Shown piece by piece: positions 8,693-17,606 of a stretch of DNA of 64,000 nt. The stretch is taken from assembly GCA_021413735.1 (NCBI GenBank), contig JAIOPV010000039.1:124001-188000 (forward strand). The letters are read 5' to 3'. Source of the stretch: Planctomycetota bacterium (GTDB lineage Bacteria > Planctomycetota > Planctomycetia > Gemmatales > Gemmataceae). Position 1 is the first letter of the stretch, and each line of letters starts with the position of its first letter. Under the pieces are notes generated by a model. The model saw nothing but the letters and a program-made list of their open reading frames with translations, did no database searches and had not been told where the DNA came from. The translations under genes and the position numbers were made by a program.

Positions 8693-9724
8693 ATGATATC
8701 TCCCGTTCTCACCCCTGCCGAGTTGCGTGCTGCTGTCGATAAGTTGCCGCGTGCCCGGCTCGCTCACTTGCCAACTCCACTCGAAGAAGTCCCGCGGTTC
8801 TCGGCAAAGATCGGCGGCGGCGTTCGCGTGTTCGTGAAGCGCGACGATTGCACGGGCTTGCTCCTCGGCGGCAATAAGGCCAGGCACAACGAATTCTTGC
8901 TCGGCGATGCGGTCGATCAGGGCTGCGATATGTTCGTGTGGGGAGCTGGCGTTCAATCGAACAACTGCCGACAAACCGCTGCGGGATGTGCGAAACTCGG
9001 CCTCGAATGTCGCCTCTATCTCAGCCGGGCACATCACAAGACGGAACCGCAAGGGAACCTCTTGCTCGATTACCTCGTCGGAGCGCACGTCGAGTTCACG
9101 GATGCGGCGATTGGTCCGGAGTTGAACACTCTGCTCGCGTCGAAGGCCGACGAATATCGGCGTGCGGGTCGGAAGCCGTATTTCTGGAACCCGCCGCGAG
9201 TCGTGCCGCTTTCAGCCGTGAGTTATGCGTTGTGCGTGGCCGAGATTGCGGAACAACTCACGGGCATGGGGCTGAAGCCAGATGCGCTTTATGTTTCGTC
9301 GGCGGGGGCGACGGGTGCTGGCGTTGCGCTGGGGAAGACTGTCCTTGGGTTGAACTGTCCGGCGCGACTGATTTGCCCGATGCACTGGCCGTGGGACATT
9401 CCCACTCGCATGGCCGACGATGCGAACGCCGCTGCCGAGCGACTGGGATTGCCGCACCGCCTTACCGCGAAGGACATCGACGCCGACGAGGGGTATGTTG
9501 CTCCCGGCTACGGCTTGGCTTCGCCCGCTGGTCGCGAGGCGTTGCAACTTCTCGCGACAAACGAGGCGATCCTGCTGGATCACGTTTACACCGCGAAGGC
9601 GATGGCCGCTCTGATCGCGGATGTGCGAGCCGGGAAGTATCCAGCGGGGAGTGTGCTGGTGTTCATTCACACGGGCGGGATTCCGGTGATATTTGCGGAA
9701 CCGCAATCTGTTCTGGGCGTCTAA
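8693..9724 (+). CDS. PLP-dependent D-cysteine desulfhydrase / ACC deaminase family protein
   Basis: 343 residues from ATG 8693, which sits 6 nt after AAGGA; an ATG at 8687 overlaps that site less well. The fold-type II PLP enzyme signature is clear: FVKRDDCTGLLLGGNKAR near residues 45-62 holds the Schiff-base Lys, followed by GVQSNNCRQTAA (substrate carboxylate site) and a Gly/Ser-rich phosphate loop SSAGATGAGV. Expected chemistry is beta-elimination or deamination of a D-amino acid or ACC-like substrate. D-cysteine desulfhydrase is the likeliest member, but the exact substrate cannot be read from sequence alone. Monocistronic context. Confidence 0.85.
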   Translation: MISPVLTPAELRAAVDKLPRARLAHLPTPLEEVPRFSAKIGGGVRVFVKRDDCTGLLLGGNKARHNEFLLGDAVDQGCDMFVWGAGVQSNNCRQTAAGCAKLGLECRLYLSRAHHKTEPQGNLLLDYLVGAHVEFTDAAIGPELNTLLASKADEYRRAGRKPYFWNPPRVVPLSAVSYALCVAEIAEQLTGMGLKPDALYVSSAGATGAGVALGKTVLGLNCPARLICPMHWPWDIPTRMADDANAAAERLGLPHRLTAKDIDADEGYVAPGYGLASPAGREALQLLATNEAILLDHVYTAKAMAALIADVRAGKYPAGSVLVFIHTGGIPVIFAEPQSVLGV

Positions 9725-9802
9725 CCTGAAAGGCGACTGGACGCCAGCCGTCAGTTGAGATTGGAGTTCCATCGACCAAAGCCCGCTCGTTGGAGTCCCC
9801 TC

Positions 9803-11254
9803 ATGGCTCGCATGCTGCTGGCGATCAGTCTGGGTTTGCTCATCGGATGTTCGCGAGGTACTCCAACCGACGCAACAACTCCCGAATCGGAACCTGCTGT
9901 TGTGATCCGGCCGGAGGTGCCAGCCCCGCCGGACACATCGAATGAGGACGATTTAGCTGGAGCACAAACGACGGAGTTTGTGGAAGTGTGGGGCGGCAGA
10001 GTCGGCCGGGATGACACGCGGCCCAACAAACCCGTCACGTCGATCTATCTCGACGACTGCGAACTCGTGGTGGTGGAGCGTTGGCGAACCCTCGCACGAT
10101 TTCGCACGCTCACCACGCTCGATGTCGGCAAGAACAAGCTGACGAACGAGAAGGTGCGAGAACTCGCCAAGCTGAAGACGCTCACGACGCTGAGCGTCGC
10201 CAACTCGGACCTGACCGACGCGGAGGTGAACGAACTCGCTTCGCTGACGAATCTCACAACACTCGATCTGAGCAAAAACAACATCAGCGATGTGGGGCTG
10301 CAATCACTGCAACCGCTGGTCAATCTCACGACGCTCGATCTGAGCAACAATCACATCACCGACGCGGGTCTGAAATCGCTTCAATCGCTCGTGAATCTCA
10401 CGACGCTTGCCCTGGATGGCACCCACATCACCGACGAGGGGTTGAAGTCGCTGGCTCCCCTCAAGAAGCTGACGTCGCTGAGGATTAACACGGAAGTTTC
10501 GGATCAGACGCTGGCTGTGTTGCGGGAAGTCGGCCTGCTTCGCGCTCTCGCTCTGGCGACCACTGCGGATGGAAGACGCCCCACCAAGCCGGAAGAGATC
10601 ACGTCGTTGAACTTAACGTTCACACCGGTGACGGGCAAAGGACTGAAGGAACTTGCGTCGCTCAAGAATCTCACGCATCTCGACCTGACATTCTCGGGTG
10701 TCTCGGATGCGGGGCTGAAGGAGTTGGCTCCCCTCAAGAGCCTGAATTCGCTCCATCTCACCGAAATGAACATTACAAATCGGACGCTCGCGGTGTTGCG
10801 GGAGATCAACCAACTTCACGCGCTGAAGGGTGCCGGCGGCGCGAAAGGTCAGCGGGCGACGAGTGCCGAGGGGGTAGTCAGTTTCGACTTGCGTGGCACC
10901 AAGGCGACCGATGCCGGGGTGAATGAACTGACGATCTTCAAGAATCTCGCGACACTGAACCTCGCGTTCACCGAGATGACCGACGCGGGGTTGAAGGAAC
11001 TCACACAATTCAAGAACCTGACCACACTCTATCTGGGCCGGAGTCAAGTGACAGACGCGGGGTTGAAGGGGCTGGCCGCCCTAAAGAATCTGACGATGCT
11101 CACGTTGAACGACACGTCTGTGACCGACGATGGCTTGAAGGAACTGGCCGCACTGACCAAGCTGACCTCGCTCACGTTGAACCGTAGTAAGGTGACGGCC
11201 GCCGGAGTCGAGCGACTTCAGAAGGACCTGCCCAACTGCAAGATCGAATGGTGA
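9803..11254 (+). CDS. Leucine-rich-repeat lipoprotein
   Basis: 483 residues from ATG 9803, chosen because it gives a clean lipoprotein signal peptide with lipobox LLIGC (residues 12-16). About a dozen 24-residue LRR units follow (pattern LTTLDLSNNxITDAGLKSL), typical of bacterial cysteine-containing/GALA-like LRRs abundant in planctomycetes. Two interruptions (LAVLREVG and LAVLREIN segments) break the repeat spacing. Probably a surface- or outer-membrane-anchored binding protein; ligand unknown. Confidence 0.88.
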   Translation: MARMLLAISLGLLIGCSRGTPTDATTPESEPAVVIRPEVPAPPDTSNEDDLAGAQTTEFVEVWGGRVGRDDTRPNKPVTSIYLDDCELVVVERWRTLARFRTLTTLDVGKNKLTNEKVRELAKLKTLTTLSVANSDLTDAEVNELASLTNLTTLDLSKNNISDVGLQSLQPLVNLTTLDLSNNHITDAGLKSLQSLVNLTTLALDGTHITDEGLKSLAPLKKLTSLRINTEVSDQTLAVLREVGLLRALALATTADGRRPTKPEEITSLNLTFTPVTGKGLKELASLKNLTHLDLTFSGVSDAGLKELAPLKSLNSLHLTEMNITNRTLAVLREINQLHALKGAGGAKGQRATSAEGVVSFDLRGTKATDAGVNELTIFKNLATLNLAFTEMTDAGLKELTQFKNLTTLYLGRSQVTDAGLKGLAALKNLTMLTLNDTSVTDDGLKELAALTKLTSLTLNRSKVTAAGVERLQKDLPNCKIEW

Positions 11255-11387
11255 AGATCAATCGCAAACTGCTGACCAGTCCGCATCTCCGCGGCATGGC
11301 TCGTTGTGTCGGCTCTCGAACGCGGGTACACTCGGGTTGTTGATCCCGCCCCGCGATTCACCACCCGCCACAAACCCGGAACTTGCG

Positions 11388-14300
11388 ATGCTCCGCGGAC
11401 TCGTCACCGCAGTCGTTTTGTTCGCTGGGATTACGCCAGTCACTGCTGCCGAGCCTGACTATCTTCGCGACGTCAAGCCGCTGCTTCGTGCGAAGTGCTA
11501 CGCATGTCACGGTGCGATTCGCCAGAAGGGCGGACTTCGCCTCGATGCCGGGCAGTTCGTCATCAAGGGCAGCAAACGCGGCGGAGTTGTCGTACCCGGG
11601 GAGCCGGATGAATCTGCACTGATTGAAGCGATCACAGCGCACGGCAAAGACCATCCGCGAATGCCGCCTGAAGGGGAGGGCGAAGCGCTCAACGAGAAGG
11701 AAGTCGCGCTGTTTCGCGACTGGGTGAAGGCAGGGGCGAAGGCACCCACCGAACCCGTCCCCGACGATCCGAAATTGCACTGGGCGTATCAGCCGCCGCA
11801 GCGTGCCAAGGTGTCCGGCCCAGACAACCCCATTGACGCATTCCTCGCGGTCGAACGAGCCAAGCACACACTCACCACGAACCCAGAAGCCGACAAGCCG
11901 ACACTGCTTCGCCGCGTCTATCTCGACCTCATCGGCATCCCGCCAACGCCCGACGAACTCGCTGCGTTCGTAAAAGACACCACGCCGAACGCCTACGAAA
12001 AGGTGGTCGATAAGCTGCTTGCGTCGCCGATGTACGGTGAACGGTGGGGTCGGCACTGGATGGACATCTGGCGATACTCCGATCCGTTCGGCAGCGGCGA
12101 AGAGTTCCGCTACAGTCAACGGCACATCTGGCGCTGGCGCGATTGGATCGTGGAATCGTTGAACGCGGACAAGGGCTACGATCGGATGCTCAGGGAGATG
12201 TTGGCAGGCGACGAGATCGCACCCGGCGACCGCGACACGCTCCGTGCTACCGGATACCTCGCACGCAACTGGTACAAGTTCAACCGAAACATCTGGGTGC
12301 AGGATACGGTCGAGTACACCGCCGCTGGCTTCCTCGGGATCACGCTGCGATGCTGTCGATGCCACGACCACAAGTACGACCCCATTTCGCAAGCCGACCA
12401 CTACCGCTTCAGGGCGTTTTTCGAGCCGCATGACGTTCGCATTGATGCGATGCCCGGCCAACCGGACGTCAACAAAGACGGCGTGGCTCGTGTCTTCGAC
12501 AAACCCGGCGACAGCCCGACATATCTGTTCCTTCGCGGCGACGAGCGCACGCCGGATAAGTCGCGCACGATCACGCCAGGAGTGCCAAGCGTGTTCGGCA
12601 ACGATCTCTCAGTGAACGCGATCACGTTCAAGCCGAAAGACTTCGCCGCCTCGTTGCCCGCTGCTGTGGCGGAGGCTCGGCGACTTGCAAAAGTAGAACT
12701 CGAGACTTCCGAAGTCGTGGCGAAACGAGCCACGGCAGCGATCACGTCCGCGAAGCAGCGTCTCGATGAAATCGCGTCGGGAGTGAAGCCGAAAGAACCG
12801 GAGTTGAAGCCATTCTTCCGCGACACGTTCGCCAAGAAGGACGACGAGCTATGGAAAGTGCTGACGGGGCAGTGGGTGTGGGAGAACGGCAAACTCGTTT
12901 GCAAGACCGCGTCCACGTTTGCGACGGTGAGCGCCAAGAAGGAACATCCCGCGTCGTTCATGGGCCGCATCAAGTACAAGACGACAGGTGGCGGCATCGG
13001 CAGCGTCGGTTTTAGCTACGACGTTTCTGGCGGCAGCTTCCAGGCGGTGTACGTCAACGCGAACAAGGATTCGGCCGTGCGGCCGTTCCATCGCGTGAAC
13101 GGCGCGGACTCCTATCCGACCGAAGGAGTGGTTCCGTTTCCTGTGAAGTTCAACGACGACGTGACGCTCGATTTCGCCGTGCGCGGCCAACTGCTAAACG
13201 TCTGGATGAACGGGAAACTGACGAGCGTTTACAAGTTGCCCGTCGCACGTAAGGCGGGCGGCTTCACAATCTGGACGCACGACGCGACCGCCGAGTTCGC
13301 CGAAGTGACGCTTGTGGAACTGCCCGACTCGGTGCCGCTCGCGGACAAGAAAGGCGAAGATCGAGCGTCGCCGCTTGGCGGTCCGGTGGTACTGACGATG
13401 GCCGACGCTGAGCGGCTTGTGCAAACAGCGGTGAACGCGGAGGCACGGGCATTCGCGTGTGTCGAAACGGCTCGTACGGGGGTCGCGGCGGTCGAAGCAC
13501 GGTTCGCGGCGGATTCGGCTCGATTCGCGGAACCGGTGGATGAAGTGAAGGCGAAAGCGTTGGCCATCGCAGCAGGGAAGGCCGAGCGCCGCGTAGCGGT
13601 GTTGCGTGCTGTGGAACTGTTCAGTGCGGCACGAATCGCCGAGACGTGGGCGAGCGAGACGGACAACACGACTTACACGCCTCTCGTGAAAATGGACGCG
13701 GTCGGTAGCACGGGGCGACGCTTGGCCTTGGCGAAGTGGATCACTGATGCACAGAATCCGCTGACGGCTCGCGTCGCGGTGAATCACATCTGGATGCGGC
13801 ACTTCGGCACGCCACTGGTTTCGAGTGTCGCCAACTTCGGGCTGAACGGCAAGAAGCCGACGCACCCCGAACTACTCGACTGGCTCGCGACAGAGTTGGT
13901 GCAATCGAAGTGGTCGATGAAGAGTCTTCATCGGCTCATGGTCACGTCGCAGGTGTATCGGCTCAGCTCGCGAAACGCTGACGGCGCGAATAAGACCGCC
14001 GACCCCGAGAACCGCTATTACTGGCGAACGAACGCCCGTCGCATGGATGCCGAGGTTGTGCGGGATAGTCTGCTCACGGTCGCCGGGCAACTCGACACAA
14101 CAATGGGCGGTCCGATCATCGACGAGAATCTCGGGCTGACCTCGAAACGCCGCAGCATCTACTTCCGCTTCAACGCGGAATACAAGATGTCGTTCCTCGA
14201 TCAGTTCGACGCCGCGAGTCCGACGGAGTGTTACGAACGCCGTGAAAGCGTCGTGCCGCAGCAGGCGCTCGCGTTGCACAACAGCGCCTTGGCCCTGAAC

Positions 14301-14585
14301 GTGTCGCGAGAAGTAGCGAAGCAACTTGCGAAGGTCACGGATTCGGGTGCGTTCGTGAATGCTGCGTTCGAGCGTGTCTTGGGTCGTGTGCCAACTGATG
14401 AGGAGCGGAAGCGTTGCGAGCATTTCCTGCGCGATCAGGCAACGCTGTACGCGAAGCCTGAGAAACTGACTCCGTTTCCCGCTGGGCCTGCCGTGACGCC
14501 ACCTTCGACCGATCCGGGGCAGCGTGCCCGCGAGGACTTGGTGCAGGTGCTCGTGAATCACAATGACTTCGTGACGGTGAGATAA
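11388..14585 (+). CDS. PSCyt1-DUF1549-DUF1553 (PSD1) protein with LamG-like insert
   Basis: 1,065 residues from ATG 11388, which starts a signal peptide. The N-terminal PSCyt1 domain carries a heme-type CYACH motif near residue 36. DUF1549 follows at about residues 150-350 (GERWGRHWMDIWRYSD). A beta-sandwich insert of about 170 residues (about 474-644, starting PFFRDTFAKKDDELW) resembles LamG/DUF1080-type carbohydrate-binding folds. DUF1553 is C-terminal (LALAKWITDAQNPLTARV). This family is a hallmark of planctomycetes; the biochemical role is unresolved. It is followed 34 bp downstream by a DUF1501 gene, the usual partner, so the two form an operon. Confidence 0.92.
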   Translation: MLRGLVTAVVLFAGITPVTAAEPDYLRDVKPLLRAKCYACHGAIRQKGGLRLDAGQFVIKGSKRGGVVVPGEPDESALIEAITAHGKDHPRMPPEGEGEALNEKEVALFRDWVKAGAKAPTEPVPDDPKLHWAYQPPQRAKVSGPDNPIDAFLAVERAKHTLTTNPEADKPTLLRRVYLDLIGIPPTPDELAAFVKDTTPNAYEKVVDKLLASPMYGERWGRHWMDIWRYSDPFGSGEEFRYSQRHIWRWRDWIVESLNADKGYDRMLREMLAGDEIAPGDRDTLRATGYLARNWYKFNRNIWVQDTVEYTAAGFLGITLRCCRCHDHKYDPISQADHYRFRAFFEPHDVRIDAMPGQPDVNKDGVARVFDKPGDSPTYLFLRGDERTPDKSRTITPGVPSVFGNDLSVNAITFKPKDFAASLPAAVAEARRLAKVELETSEVVAKRATAAITSAKQRLDEIASGVKPKEPELKPFFRDTFAKKDDELWKVLTGQWVWENGKLVCKTASTFATVSAKKEHPASFMGRIKYKTTGGGIGSVGFSYDVSGGSFQAVYVNANKDSAVRPFHRVNGADSYPTEGVVPFPVKFNDDVTLDFAVRGQLLNVWMNGKLTSVYKLPVARKAGGFTIWTHDATAEFAEVTLVELPDSVPLADKKGEDRASPLGGPVVLTMADAERLVQTAVNAEARAFACVETARTGVAAVEARFAADSARFAEPVDEVKAKALAIAAGKAERRVAVLRAVELFSAARIAETWASETDNTTYTPLVKMDAVGSTGRRLALAKWITDAQNPLTARVAVNHIWMRHFGTPLVSSVANFGLNGKKPTHPELLDWLATELVQSKWSMKSLHRLMVTSQVYRLSSRNADGANKTADPENRYYWRTNARRMDAEVVRDSLLTVAGQLDTTMGGPIIDENLGLTSKRRSIYFRFNAEYKMSFLDQFDAASPTECYERRESVVPQQALALHNSALALNVSREVAKQLAKVTDSGAFVNAAFERVLGRVPTDEERKRCEHFLRDQATLYAKPEKLTPFPAGPAVTPPSTDPGQRAREDLVQVLVNHNDFVTVR

Positions 14586-14619
14586 CTAGCCCCAAACGGT
14601 CCGAACCGTTGGAGATGTC

Positions 14620-16047
14620 ATGAAACGCCGCGAATTCCTCGCTGATGTTGGCCTCGGATTCACCGGTCTTGCGCTCGGTGCGATGCTCCATCGCGATGGG
14701 ATTGGGGCTGTCCCAGACGGCAAGCCGCACTTCGCCCCCAAGGTGAAGCGTGTCATCTGGCTATTCTTCATGGGTGGCGTCAGTCACCTGGAATCGTTCG
14801 ACCCGAAACCCGCACTCGACAAATACGCCGGGAAGACCATCGACGAGTCGCCGTTCAAGAAGGCGGTGGTCGAGTCGCCGTTCTACCGCAAGAACGTGAT
14901 GGACTTCGCCGGTACTCCGCGAGCCTTACTGAACAAGATTTACCCGACGCAGGTGGGCTTCAAGAAGCACGGCAAGGCGGGCATCGAGGTCAGCGATTGG
15001 TGGCCGAACCTCGCGGGCTGCGTTGATGACATCGCATTCGTGCGCTCGATGTGGACCACCGACAACGACCACGCGGCGCAGCTTCAGTTCCACACGGGAC
15101 GGCACGTTTTTGAGGGCTTCCACCCGACGCTCGGCTCGTGGATTCACTACGGTCTGGGAGCACTGAGCGACAACTTGCCGCAGTTCGTTGTGCTGGGCAC
15201 GCCACCCGGCGACTGTTGCGGCGGTGTCGGCGCGCACGGGGCAAGTTACCTCGGGCCAGAACATGCCGGCGTGCGGCTCGCTGTTGATCCGGCGAATCCG
15301 CTCGCATTCGGCACGCCAGGGAACACGGTCACGAAAGAGGGCCGCGAGAAGCAACTCGATCTGCTGCGTGATCTGAACGGAATTGCGGGCGTGCAGTATC
15401 CCGACGACCCGGCCATGCGGGCACGCGTGAAGGCTTACGAACTTGCCGCGAAGATGCAGCTTGCTGTGCCGGAGGTGATGGACTTGGCGAAGGAAACCGC
15501 CGAGACGCAGAAGCTCTACGGCCTCGATAACCCGACAACGGCACCATACGGGCGAATGTGCCTTGTTGCTCGGCGAATGGCTGAACGCGGCGTGCGCTTT
15601 GTTCAAGTTTACGATGGTGGTGGCGGTGGCGGCGGTTGGGATGCGCACGGCAAGCTCAAGGACAACCACAGCAAGAACAGTGCTCGCGTCGATAAGTCAG
15701 TCGCGGGGTTACTCACGGATCTGAAACGTTCGGGAATGTTGAAGGATACGCTGGTCGTGTGGGCGACTGAGTTCGGTCGCACGCCGGGAGCCGAGAACTC
15801 CGATGGCCGCGACCACCATCCTTACGGCTTCTCCGTGTGGATGGCCGGCGGCGGGTTGAAGGGTGGCATCGTTCACGGCGCGACGGACGAGATCGGATTC
15901 CACGCCGTCGAGGATCGGCACTACGTCACCGACATTCACGCGACCGTGTTGAATCAGCTTGGGCTCGATGCACGGAAACTGGAAGTGCCGGGGCACAAGC
16001 GATTGGAGATCGACTTTGGCAAGCCGATCGAGAAGATCATCGCTTGA
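14620..16047 (+). CDS. DUF1501 domain protein (Tat-exported)
   Basis: 475 residues. The N-terminus MKRREFLADVG has a twin-arginine-like signal, and the start is supported by GGAG 7 nt upstream. The body matches DUF1501 (alkaline-phosphatase/sulfatase-like superfamily): VIWLFFMGGVSHLESFDPKP, VRFVQVYDGGGGGGGWDAH and WATEFGRTPGAENSDGRDHH. The gene is translationally close to the upstream PSCyt1/DUF1553 gene. These pairs are usually conserved together and probably act on a polymer or organic sulfate/phosphate in the periplasm, but no activity is established. Confidence 0.92.
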   Translation: MKRREFLADVGLGFTGLALGAMLHRDGIGAVPDGKPHFAPKVKRVIWLFFMGGVSHLESFDPKPALDKYAGKTIDESPFKKAVVESPFYRKNVMDFAGTPRALLNKIYPTQVGFKKHGKAGIEVSDWWPNLAGCVDDIAFVRSMWTTDNDHAAQLQFHTGRHVFEGFHPTLGSWIHYGLGALSDNLPQFVVLGTPPGDCCGGVGAHGASYLGPEHAGVRLAVDPANPLAFGTPGNTVTKEGREKQLDLLRDLNGIAGVQYPDDPAMRARVKAYELAAKMQLAVPEVMDLAKETAETQKLYGLDNPTTAPYGRMCLVARRMAERGVRFVQVYDGGGGGGGWDAHGKLKDNHSKNSARVDKSVAGLLTDLKRSGMLKDTLVVWATEFGRTPGAENSDGRDHHPYGFSVWMAGGGLKGGIVHGATDEIGFHAVEDRHYVTDIHATVLNQLGLDARKLEVPGHKRLEIDFGKPIEKIIA

Positions 16048-16078
16048 ACCACGCCATCGCCCAATGTGGCGGCATTGT

Positions 16079-16163
16079 TTGTAGGGCCGGCTCCGCCGGC
16101 CGTGCTGTCGAGGGCCGGCTCCGCCGGCCGTGCTGTCGAAGGCCGGCGGAGCCGGCCCTACAA
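16079..16163. repeat. Compound GC-rich palindrome (tandem GGCCGGCTCCGCCGGCC units)
   Basis: Two direct copies of a 29-bp unit (GGCCGGCTCCGCCGGCC plus spacer CGTGCTGTCGA) are followed by an inverted copy, so the whole element folds back on itself between TTGTAGGG and CCCTACAA. It lies downstream of the DUF1501 gene. Confidence 0.75.
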
Positions 16164-16182
16164 GAGTAAATGCCTTGGTTTG

Positions 16183-16208
16183 TTGGGCCGCACTCCGTGG
16201 CGGCCCAA
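16183..16208. terminator. Terminator-like hairpin between convergent genes
   Basis: A 9-bp stem (TTGGGCCGC / GCGGCCCAA) with an 8-nt loop, just before the 3' end of the convergent gene at 16212. Possibly a bidirectional terminator; there is no clear T-run. Confidence 0.5.
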
Positions 16209-16211
16209 ACC

Positions 16212-17576
16212 TTATTCGGTGCGGCGCTCAGCAGCGGGAATATGGATCACAGATAGCGTCACCACATCCCACGCCTTCACGCCTGGGCGAGTCGAGTTCC
16301 ACGTCACGTACAAATCAGCACCGTCGGGCGAGAGGGCATAACTGTAGGTGCCAACGGGCGCGACGCCTTGCGTATCCTTGTAGTACGGGTTCAGGAACGC
16401 GATCACCTTCTTTGTCTTGGTCTTCGTGTCGTACTGCACCACGGGCGACCCGTCCTTGTCGGCTCCGCCGTGCGCGCCGGGGATGTAGTATAGGTACCTC
16501 CCCGTTGGGTCGATCTTCAGTGCCGTGATATACCCCACAGCACCGACTGCCGCGAGGCCGAGCGGGGTCACCTTCTCGGTCTTCGTGTCGAACGCGAACA
16601 ACTCGGGGATGCCCTTCTGGCCCGACGAGACAGTGTAGACGATGCCATCCTTCGTCTCGTCCGATGCGGCCCGCAAGCCGATTTCGCCGGGGATCTTCAC
16701 GGGGTCGCCGCCCTTCGCCGGATCGTACCGCATCAAGGACGTCCCGCTTGCCTGCATGTAGTAAATACGACCCGTGGACTTCACGAAGATCATGGCACGC
16801 GCCGGCCCGTCGGTCACATCGCAGAGCAGCTTCTTCTTCTCGATGTCGTAAGCGAAGAAGTGGATGCTGTCGCCGTCGTCCTTGCCTTCGCCGGGCGCCG
16901 TGCCGCCGTAGAAGATGAGTCGTTCGGGGTCGAGGATTCCCGTCGGAATGCAGTGCTTCGACACCGGCCCCTGTGCGATCGCCTCGGACTTCCCAGACTT
17001 CGGATCGACGCGGATGATCCAGTCGCCCTTGTAGTGGTACTGGTCGGTCGTCACTCGCGTGGACCCGCGATGCGTGCCGAAGTAAATCATGCCGTCTTTG
17101 CCCATCGTCAGCGTCGTGTGAATCTTGCCGGGTGCGTAATGACCATCCGGCAACGCGAGGAGCTTCTGCACGTCGATGATCTGTCGAAACTCCTTCTTCG
17201 CGGGGTCGTATTCGTAAATGAACGCGGTGCCGGCTGGCGCACGGTGATCGCCAACGGATGCGTAATACTTGCCATTGGCGAAAGTGCTCTCGCCCCACGT
17301 TGACCAGGGATTTCCAGCGTATGTCTGTCCTGGGAAGTACGCGAAGTCGATACTCGGCGCGACCTTCGCAACCGTGACGCCTTCTTGCAACTTGACGCCC
17401 CCGGGCACCTTGATGAACGTGTCCGATGTGTCCGTGACGAGTGCTTTGCCACCAGGAAGTTCGGGAGCTTTCCACTCCGCTTTCTTCTTCTGGGCGGCGG
17501 ATGTGGAGGTCAGCGGCAGCGTGGCGAACGCACACGCCGCGACACTGAAGGCGACGAGGGGAAGTAAGCGGGACAT
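16212..17576 (-). CDS. Secreted propeller-like protein, function unknown
   Basis: 454 residues from ATG 17576 (CGGAG 7 nt upstream), with a signal peptide (LLPLVAFSVAACAFA). Repeated blades of the type GKIHTTLTMGKDGMIYFGTH and PTGRYLYYIPGAHGG suggest a beta-propeller of the seven-bladed YVTN/lactonase or DUF1080-associated type. No catalytic motif is recognised. Last gene of a minus-strand operon, 30 bp behind the CRTAC1 gene, so probably periplasmic and linked with the same substrate. Confidence 0.7.
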   Translation of the reverse strand: MSRLLPLVAFSVAACAFATLPLTSTSAAQKKKAEWKAPELPGGKALVTDTSDTFIKVPGGVKLQEGVTVAKVAPSIDFAYFPGQTYAGNPWSTWGESTFANGKYYASVGDHRAPAGTAFIYEYDPAKKEFRQIIDVQKLLALPDGHYAPGKIHTTLTMGKDGMIYFGTHRGSTRVTTDQYHYKGDWIIRVDPKSGKSEAIAQGPVSKHCIPTGILDPERLIFYGGTAPGEGKDDGDSIHFFAYDIEKKKLLCDVTDGPARAMIFVKSTGRIYYMQASGTSLMRYDPAKGGDPVKIPGEIGLRAASDETKDGIVYTVSSGQKGIPELFAFDTKTEKVTPLGLAAVGAVGYITALKIDPTGRYLYYIPGAHGGADKDGSPVVQYDTKTKTKKVIAFLNPYYKDTQGVAPVGTYSYALSPDGADLYVTWNSTRPGVKAWDVVTLSVIHIPAAERRTE

Positions 17577-17606
17577 GAGAATACTCCGGGTGGACATAGC
17601 TTGAAT